Of a stretch of 64,000 nt of DNA, positions 56,787-64,000 are shown one piece after another (the first letter of the stretch is position 1; every line of letters starts with the position of its first letter). The stretch comes from Tetrapyrgos nigripes (Eukaryota > Basidiomycota > Agaricomycetes > Agaricales > Campanellaceae). Made by a program: the position numbers and the translations under genes. The notes beneath the pieces are model-generated. The model saw only the letters and a list, made by a program, of their open reading frames with translations, searched no databases and was not told the origin of the DNA. Location: NCBI GenBank assembly GCA_013368315.1, contig JAACJM010000102.1, positions 186,001-250,000 on the forward strand, read 5' to 3'.

Positions 56787-59351
56787 AATGCTAAAGGCAC
56801 AAAAAATTCGTGACCTCATGGACAGTCTCTACTGGGAGGCTGTGGACCTCTATCAGGCAGACTGTCAGCCAGATGCAGTTTTTCCAGAGGGCCAAAAAAA
56901 ACCACTCAGTCTCTGAGCTGTCTGTGAAGAGATTGAGTCCCAATAGTTTGAATGCACCAAAAAGTACCCACCTGAACATGTCACCAAATCTACTCTCAGT
57001 TGTCTTCTCAATGGAGGAATTCTCAAGAGCCAATCCAATGCAGAACAAGGTTGGCTGACACAGGGAGAGGAGAGAGAAGTTGTCAATTACTGCTTAGAGA
57101 TGGCAGACCAAGGGTTTCCACTTACACATCAAGACCTTCAGCTGGAAGTCAACAGCATCCTACAGGCTTGTCTTGGAGAGGACTTTGACAGTGTTGGATT
57201 CCAGTGGATGTACTGCTTTGTGGAGAAGCACCAAAAGCAACTCAAGATGTTCTGGTCATCCTCATTGGAGGAGAAGCGTGGTAGAGCTGTCAATCCACAT
57301 ACCAATAAATGCTATTCGAGTTGCTTGAAGATGTTCTTGCTGGGAAGTGGGAGTTTGATGTTGGGAGGAGGACAGCAAGGAGATAACCCTGGACAAGGAT
57401 GCAGGTGTAGTTGATGATGACCAGCTGGAGGATCAGGACACTGTTGCCCATGGGAATGCAGTACCAACTACACCACCACTCCTGAAGACATCTATGGAAC
57501 AGACGAAATTGGTTTCCAACCCTCCTGTGGATCCTTGCTTGTGAATGAGTAGCTTTCCCACACCCAAATTGCCACAACACAACTTGTCTGAATTATAGCA
57601 ATGCTTTGCCTGGCATTTCTATCTACAGTACTAATTTTGCCAGGGTCAAAGGGTGATAGGAGCTAGAGGCAGAAGTATACAACATCAGCAGGGGGATGGA
57701 GGATGAGAGAATACAACACTATTTGCACAGATGGTACTTACATCAAGCCAACTATTATCTTCAACGGCATTTAACATCAACTGGGTTCAGGAGAATCCAG
57801 CACAGGCTTTGTGAGTGACAACTTTCCTATTCTGAGACATGCACAATACTCACAGCAATTTTGAAGGTTTGCACAATCTGAGAAGGGGTGGACAGATGGA
57901 CAGATAGGGGTGGAGTGGCTAGAAGATTTCCATGAGCAGATGAAGGACAAAGCTGAAGGAAGAACGAGACTCTTACTAGTTGACAGCCACAACTCCCACT
58001 ACACCTGAGGCTTCCTATGTGCAGCCTGTAAACGCTATCCAGCACATGGCACTCATGTCTACCAAGGCCTTGATGTTGTCATATTTGCACCACTGAAGTT
58101 GTACTGGACACAAGAGTGTGATGCCCATTATTGTCAAACTCACCAGGGAGTCACCAAGAATAATTTCCTGAAACTTTACAGAAAAGCACACATTCAAGTG
58201 TTGACTCTGGAAAACATCCTGGCTGCATTCAGAAAGACAGGCGTCTTTCCTTAAAATCCTGAAATTGTTTGCAACAAGTTAGCACCAGGCAAGGAGACCT
58301 CCAATCAAAGTGAATTACCTGCATCTCAACCCAGTCTGACAGTTGCAGTGTCCAAGCTGCTAGCAGAATACAATTCACAATCATGGAAACATAGAATGGA
58401 GGATATTGTTTCACCTACTTAATGCAGAGTGTGGCCTAGGATGAGCAGTTCTGCCTCCAATTCTGCCCCCAATTCCAACCCTACCACTCCAACTCGTCAA
58501 TGGACACTTCCCATTTCATACCCCCAGAACTGCGCCTCACCCAATGTCTCAGCTGTAGATGATGACAACCCATTTACAACACCTTTAGCTCAGGGACATT
58601 GAGACTTGAGCACAACTTCGATGTCATTCTTGACGTGTGCATCCCCTGTTGTGTCTGCATCAGCAACCCCTCTGCCCAGAACAATCTTCCTTGTATCACC
58701 AGTAGTATCCATGACCTTCTGGATTCCCCTCCTTCTACTGAGCTGGAAAGAAAGCTGCAAAAGGCTTTGGAGACATTTTATGACAAATACAATATGCTGA
58801 AGGAGGAATCCATTACCTTACAGTCATCGGTGATCCTCAATAGTTCTTATTGTCATCGGCTTCAGGAAGAGAGTCAGAAAAAGAAGGGGAAGGGCCATTT
58901 GATGGGTGATGGGATGCCTAGATTGCTGACAGGGGTGGAGTTTGTGCAGCGTGTTGAGGAATATACGAAGGCCTGTGAAGAGAAAGAGTTAGCAGCAAAA
59001 AACAAGTGCCTTGAGAAAAGCTCTGTTGTGGAGATGAAGGCAGAATGGAAAAAGCTGACAGCAGAGAGGAACAAGCAAAACAAAGTCTTGAAGGAACAAT
59101 GGAGGGAGGATATACATGTATGGAAGGAGAACAAGAAGAAGAAAATCCAACAAGGACTGAAACTGAAATGGGGGGACTATTGGGTGCAACCTATCCCAAA
59201 GCCCTGGGAAGAGATTTTGAGGCAGACTGGGGGCGATGATGGAGGCAATGACAAGGCTCATGGGTCAGAAGATGAGGTTTCTGATGGCAGTGGTGATGGT
59301 TCTCCGCAAGAAGAAGAAATGAATGATGACAGCCAAAATTCAGACTATTGA
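56787..59351 (+). pseudogene. pogo/Fot-like (Tc1-mariner, CENP-B-type) transposase, broken
   Basis: A DDE transposase of the pogo/Fot group by its layout. An N-terminal helix-turn-helix starts IRDLMDSLYWEAVDLY (56802) and continues AVCEEI. A CENP-B-type second domain reads LTQGEEREVVNYCLEMADQG then FQWMYCFVEKH. DDE landmarks follow: DEIGFQP (about 57503), LLLVDSHNSHYT (about 57970-58005) and FRKTGVFP (58230). A coiled, Lys/Glu-rich C-terminus follows, open to 59351 (MPRLLTGVEFVQRVEEY, then KPWEEILRQTGGDD). In-frame stops include TGA at 56914 and 58006, where Arg is expected, TAG near 56947 and TAA near 58252, plus frameshifts near 57320. Not functional. Confidence 0.75.
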
Positions 59352-59431
59352 ATTGACTTCTTTACATATAAACTAGCCCCTATTGAGCCCTACTAATCAC
59401 TAGAGCTGTGTCTATCTTCTGAATAATAACT

Positions 59432-60363
59432 TCACTCTCCATCCATTCCAATATAGCCTGTTCTGAGACAGTCCTGCTCAATGGGCCTGTCAGTGTCTAA
59501 GAGACATTTTATGCACTCCTGCTCGTACTTCAAATTACTCAAATGCCTCTCCCCCTCTTGCACCATTCCCTCAGTCAAAGTTTCCAATTGTCCTTTCCAA
59601 GCCTTTGCCTTTGCTTTCACATCTGTCAACTCCTTACGGATGTCTTCATAGGCTTCATATTTCTTGTCTCTTTCAGCTTTCCACTGAGTGTCAATGTTAT
59701 TCAGACAATTACACAAATCAGTGTTCTCCATTTGTAAGAATATAACAAAGGCTTTCACTGGATTCAGGAGATAAGTTCAGGGTATTCATGGTACTTATAG
59801 ATTGTACACACCATCATCCCATAGGTCCTTCAACTCTTGATGTGTCTCAGGCACCACACCTCCAGTGAAAATCTTGTCCATTTCATTCAATGACTCTTGA
59901 AATGACTCTTGATCTCACAACAGAAGGATTTTTGGATGTGACTAGGAGGTAGATCACTAGAAATTTTCAGTTTCCTTTTACTTCTCCTTGTCTTTCTCTT
60001 TCGTTTTCAAACTGCTTTTGATGCTCCAGAGGATGTCGAAACATTTGAGCCATCAGATAACTCAGAGAGGTCTGAGCCATCGAATGAGTCATAAGTAGGT
60101 GTGGTAGACTACTCGGGAGTCAGAATTGGAGTTACATCTGCTGAGTTAAAAGCAGGGAGATCTTGCACTGCATCAAGAGTGCCAGGATTCAGTTCTTGGA
60201 GTTCTTCAACAGCCCTCATAAAATTAAAAGACCCTGTAGCAGTGATTAAATCACAGGTCCAGGCTGCAAAGATGTTCCCTGAACGAGTCTGCATAGTAGT
60301 CAGTATCAAATTTAGCAAAAGAGGTGGATAGGAGGTGGCATACTGTTTTTTCCATCTGTTCAC
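59432..60363 (-). pseudogene. Unassigned coding-like remnants
   Basis: Two minus-strand frames. 60363-60109 has MQTRSGNIFAAWTCDLIT and ends DVTPILTPE; after a stop it is followed by DSFDGSDLSELSD and a basic KRKRKTRRSKRK stretch. 59758-59432 is a 108-residue predicted coiled coil (KKYEAYEDIRKELTDVKAKA). They may be exons of one decayed gene. No family recognised. Confidence 0.35.
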
Positions 60364-60779
60364 CTAGTGAGAAATAAAAGGAATATTAATGTCTCAAAAA
60401 AACTTGAGAGAAGTGATTGATGGAGGGAACAGACAGGAAAGAGGCGACGCTTGAGACCCACTTACAAGCCATACTCACAACAGAGTGCTCCAGGACTGCG
60501 CACAGAGGGAGCTACAGGTCGTTTGCAGACTTGAGTGGTGGAAACAATGTTATAAGGGAAGTAAAGGGGGGAGCAGAAATTTTGGGTAATGAATTGGGCT
60601 TACTGGGTATGCGCATGCATGACAGGAACCTTGAAGTGAAAATGAAGAAACTTGGACGCGAGTCGAACATAGAATCACGTGACCATGCAGTGCCTTGCAC
60701 ACCACTCTTGCTTTGCTCCTCAAGAAGCAGAAAACAAACAAACTCAGAAAGACTCCCAGTAAATGAGAGAACAAAGGAT

Positions 60780-63254
60780 ACTTTTTAGGCCCTCCCCTGG
60801 AGCTGCTTGAGTCACATTTCTCCCAGTACCAAGACTCTTTTGGCAACTGTGAGGACTTCTGGGCAGAATTTTGGGGAGAATACGAGAGCAACTACCCACG
60901 TACATTGATGAGCACCGAGTTAAGGGAGGTGCAGGAGATTATGATCAAGCACAATATTGATCAAGTGGGGAAGAAGGCAATCAAGGCCCTAGAAGTTGAT
61001 GAGGACAATGAAGACAATGAAGACCCTGACAATGAACATGCAGCTTCAAGGCCAGATGCTGGTGCCACCAAGTCATCTGCCAATGCACCTGTCGTTGCCA
61101 GCATGCCCACAACCACAGCCAGCATGTCTGTCACGCCCAATACGTCTATGTCCACAGTGAATGTGTCTCCAAACAAAAATGACGTGTTGATAACACCCAA
61201 AGGACTTCCCTCCTCTGAGCCTGCAGTCACTCACGTTACCCCATCTATTGATGACCCACTTGTGTCTGGGCCAACTGTGTCTGGTCCATCTGTGTCTGAT
61301 CCACCAGTGGCTATTCAACCTGAGACACCCCTATCTGTCATTCCCAACACCAATCCCAACACTAATCCCAATGCCAATCCCAATGCTAATCCCAATGCCA
61401 ACCCCAGCGCCAATCCCAGTGCCAATCCTGGAGCCTCCAGTAGCTGTGGAGATGCTGGCTTCAATGCTTCCAAGAAGCCTCAGAAAGCCTCAAAGAAGAA
61501 GGAAGGGCAAAAGGAAAAGGAACCTGTGGTAGAGCCTTCAGAGAAAAAGAAGAGGCAGAAAGCTATACCCAGGACAGACGAAGAGAACATCTTGCTGGCT
61601 AGGGCAGCTTCTAATGAGGTAGGTTTATCCGGCACTTTTGCAAAGGTTGTTCTCACACTCTTCATAGAAAGTCAGCTGATGGTTCTTGACTTGCCTTACC
61701 AAGGAGAACAGCATGCAGTCTAAAGACACATATGTTCTATTGAGTGTCCTCAACAACGAAGCCATCAGTGGTCCCCCCCAAGAAACCCCTCAATTACAAA
61801 TTCTATGAGCAACACAAGGATTACAAACCCAAGGTCAATGCAGCCTACAACGAACATTTTGGTCAACCCAAAGATGGGGAGAGGTTTAAACTCAATGAAC
61901 ATGTCGCCATTGCAAAAGAGCTTTTCAAAAAGGAGGACCTGGACACCAAGAAGAAGATTTGTGATGAAATGGAACAGGAGCATGCAAACTTGAAAAGGAG
62001 TACAAGATATTGCAAGAAGTTGACAAGTACGATGTCTCCAACAATTCTGTGGTCAACAGGTGTGTATCCAGTGGTTTTGCTAAAGCCTAAACCTAATTAC
62101 TTCCCCTTCCATAATTCAGGCACCAGAAAGTAATGTCTGCCTCCCTGAACTGGATCCTCCAAGACTTCTCCAAGGCAACAAAAACGAAAATCAGTTTGCT
62201 CACAATGGGAGAGGACTTGCAGGACAGCAACCAGGACAATATCTTCATGTGCAGGTGAGAAGTGATTTGTGCTCCGTGACTTTTTCAAAAATTCTAATAA
62301 TTTCTTCTTGAAACACCTGGGCCAAATCCAATGGCTTTCCATGATTGGGACCCTGTGGGGTTCAAATACCTGTATGTAAAACCATTTGCAGAATACGCAA
62401 GGTCATGTTTCAGGTTAGAGCAGGGTGAGTATCATCACTTTTGCTAAAGTCCCTACTAATGTATCCTTCTGCATGGACAGGTTTGCCTGCAAGTCCCCCC
62501 AATTGTAAACAGGTGGAGAAATCAGGGAATACCTCAGAGCCGACTCTTGACCTTGACATGTTGGTCACTCATGAATCCCCTGCAAAGGCCAGACAGGTGA
62601 CAGCGATGGGAAAGGGAAAGTCAAAGGCCAAGGGAAAAGAGAAGGAGAAGAAGACAGAGAAGCAGCTGTCGAAAGGAAAGGGGAAGAAGCCAGGGAAGAA
62701 GTCATCAAAGGGAAAGGGGAAAGAGAAGAACAGTGAGGAAGAGGAAGCTGAAGACAGTGACAAGGAGGAGGAGAAAGAGGAGGAGGAGGAGAAAGAGGAG
62801 GAGGAGGAAGATTGGGAGGAATAGCCTACTGAGGACAAGGAGGATCAGCTGGCTGAGGATGAGGAGATAGAGCCCACTCCTCCTTCCACTCCTAAGATGA
62901 AGAAGGGTCATATCATCCTTGAGGAGTTGCAGGCAGAGCTGGAGGATATGTCAACTAGGGACCGCCGGCTCAGGCTTCAAGCTCTTCAGAAGCTCCACAA
63001 GCAATAACAAAGCCCAAATGCAGGCTGTAGACAAGAAGATAGGCCTTACCAATGCAGTACAAAGTTTGAAGGACTCCATGCCTGGACCGTCCAAGAAGCA
63101 CAAGAAGTTGAAGATGTCAAATGAGGCTGAGCTGAGAAGTGCCAATCACAAAGGACGCTCACTGTCACAAACTGCTACAGTTCTTTATCCTCCTTCTTCT
63201 ACTTCATTATTGAACCCATTTTCTGATCACTCGTCTATTTCATTTCCTCAATAA
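60780..63254 (+). pseudogene. Decayed multicopy fungal gene with Asn-Pro repeat
   Basis: The frame before 60905 reads LLESHFSQYQDSF and FWAEFWGEYESNYP, the opening of a multicopy Agaricomycete protein family of unknown function. The exon to about 61617 has an acidic stretch, Ser/Thr/Pro-rich sequence, about nine NPNANP-type tetrapeptide units (61345-61430) and a basic KKK region; a likely intron follows at GAG/GTAGGT. A second block (61780-62030) reads NYKFYEQHKDYKPKVNAAYN and IAKELFKKEDLDTKKKI, also typical of the family. A later frame (62441-62824) is low-complexity Lys/Glu. Frames change several times and no single intact protein can be read. Confidence 0.5.
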
Positions 63255-63279
63255 ACCTTTTTAAACTTTATAAACCTTG

Positions 63280-63627
63280 TGTTACTGACTTTGAACCTTA
63301 TAAAACCTCTCAAACTTTATAATAACCATCAATCAATCTTCCATTTGATTGATCTTATCTTTTCCCTATGTTTCTCCACTTTCTCCTATGTTTCTCCTAT
63401 TTCTCCTATCTTGTTCCTATCACTTATTCATTGTTCTTCTATATAAACCACTCAACATTCTAGTTAGTCCTTTAGTTCGTTCACTTCGTCTCTGCTCTGT
63501 ACTAGTACTACGCAGTGTAGAGCATAGTCAGCTTACTCTTGCTCTCTATCTATCTTGCTATTCTCAATCAATCTCGTCTTTGTGTGACTTGGGTGGTTTG
63601 TTATTAAGTGTACCAACGACCTTGACA
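63280..63627 (+). repeat. LTR related to the 31065-38255 Gypsy LTR (solo or fragment)
   Basis: The plus strand matches the reverse complement of the Gypsy LTR: TAGTTAGTCCTTTAGTTCGT, TGTGTGACTTGGGTGGTT and the end CCTTGACA. Much of the upstream part is diverged. No matching target duplication (CCTTG against CTCAC), and no internal Gypsy sequence beside it. Confidence 0.75.
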
Positions 63628-64000
63628 CTCACCGTTAAAGCATGGGAAGCCAAGAAGGTTCCAAATGTCCCTGAGGATGTCAACAGTGATCTGCCCACTG
63701 CTGACCCTGGTCTAGGTGCTCCTCCCACTCCTGCTGAAGACCCCAATGACCTTCCCATACCAAAATGGGACACAAAGATGCTTAGCACTCTCAGGACTCT
63801 CATTCCCTTTTTGCTGGAGACACTCGAGAGGGCAAACAGCAGGATTATTTGGCAGTCTCATGTTATCAAGAGGGACCATGGCCCCAGTCTTTTAGCAATG
63901 AGGACTCTTGGGAGGAGCACTGGAACCCTGTCTTGGACACACTTTTTCAAAAGCAGGCATTGGAGAGTCAAGATGATTATAACGCCAAGCTGGTCAAAAA
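63628..64000 (+). pseudogene. Coding-like fragment running off the window
   Basis: A plus-strand frame reads LTVKAWEAKKVPNVPEDVNS, then DPGLGAPPTPAEDPNDLP, then KWDTKMLSTLRTLIPFLLET, open until about 63840. It may continue the gene upstream of the LTR. Family not recognised; truncated by the window edge. Confidence 0.35.

Noticed and set aside
29000..60363. Reading the Arg-to-TGA codons as stop-codon reassignment or programmed readthrough
   Set aside because: The intact genes in the same window use ordinary stops and have no internal TGA, and the same loci also carry frameshifts and insertions.
62569..62911. Minus-strand Ser/Leu/Phe-rich frames
   Set aside because: They are antisense of a Lys/Glu-rich low-complexity stretch on the plus strand.

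Overview
The window reads as nuclear DNA of a mushroom-forming basidiomycete (Agaricomycetes). The evidence is the many 48-110 nt GT-AG introns, a fungal NACHT-WD40 gene, an NB-ARC-TPR gene, a multi-exon fungal O-methyltransferase, and a repeat load of Helitron, Ty3/Gypsy with chromodomain, Ty1/Copia, PIF/Harbinger, pogo-like and small TIR elements. I had only the sequence, so family names rest on motifs I recognise and no search was run.

Layout. 1-3 kb: an O-methyltransferase gene (minus strand, 14 small exons, intact when spliced). 3-11 kb: no host gene, only TIR elements, an unusual element packed with CAGGT motifs, a duplicated ~310-bp unit and a solo LTR. 11.2-15.5 kb: an apparently intact NACHT-WD40 (STAND/NLR-like) gene of about 1306 residues (minus). 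16.9-25.3 kb: a broken Helitron (minus) with HUH Rep, PIF1 helicase, a C-terminal cysteine-protease-like tail and iteron-like repeats upstream. 27-39.4 kb: a decayed multicopy fungal gene (plus) split by a 7.2-kb Ty3/Gypsy element (minus) with LTRs, target duplication and polypurine tract. 39.6-41.5 kb: a Copia fragment (LTR, primer site, gag). 42.6-44.2 kb: a PIF/Harbinger transposase pseudogene cut by a CACTG fold-back element. 44.8 kb: tRNA-Arg(UCU). 45-49 kb: an intact two-exon pseudokinase-like gene. 50.4-53.1 kb: a decayed NB-ARC-TPR gene. 53.5-64 kb: a solo LTR, short repeats, a Helitron fragment, a pogo-like transposase pseudogene, another decayed multicopy gene and an LTR related to the Gypsy LTR.

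How it fits together. The genes that look functional are the O-methyltransferase, the NACHT-WD40 gene, the pseudokinase-like gene and the tRNA. Nearly everything else is mobile DNA, much of it nested. Several insertions can be undone in silico (Gypsy at 31065-38255, fold-back at 42882-43450, solo LTR at 9410-9894), leaving a continuous reading frame or repeat unit. The clearest hidden signal is mutational: substitutions between the Gypsy LTRs are all transitions and 9 of 11 lie at CpG sites, and many stops in unrelated repeats are TGA where the family has arginine. This suggests CpG methylation and deamination of repeats. No CRISPR array, rRNA or operon-like system is present.
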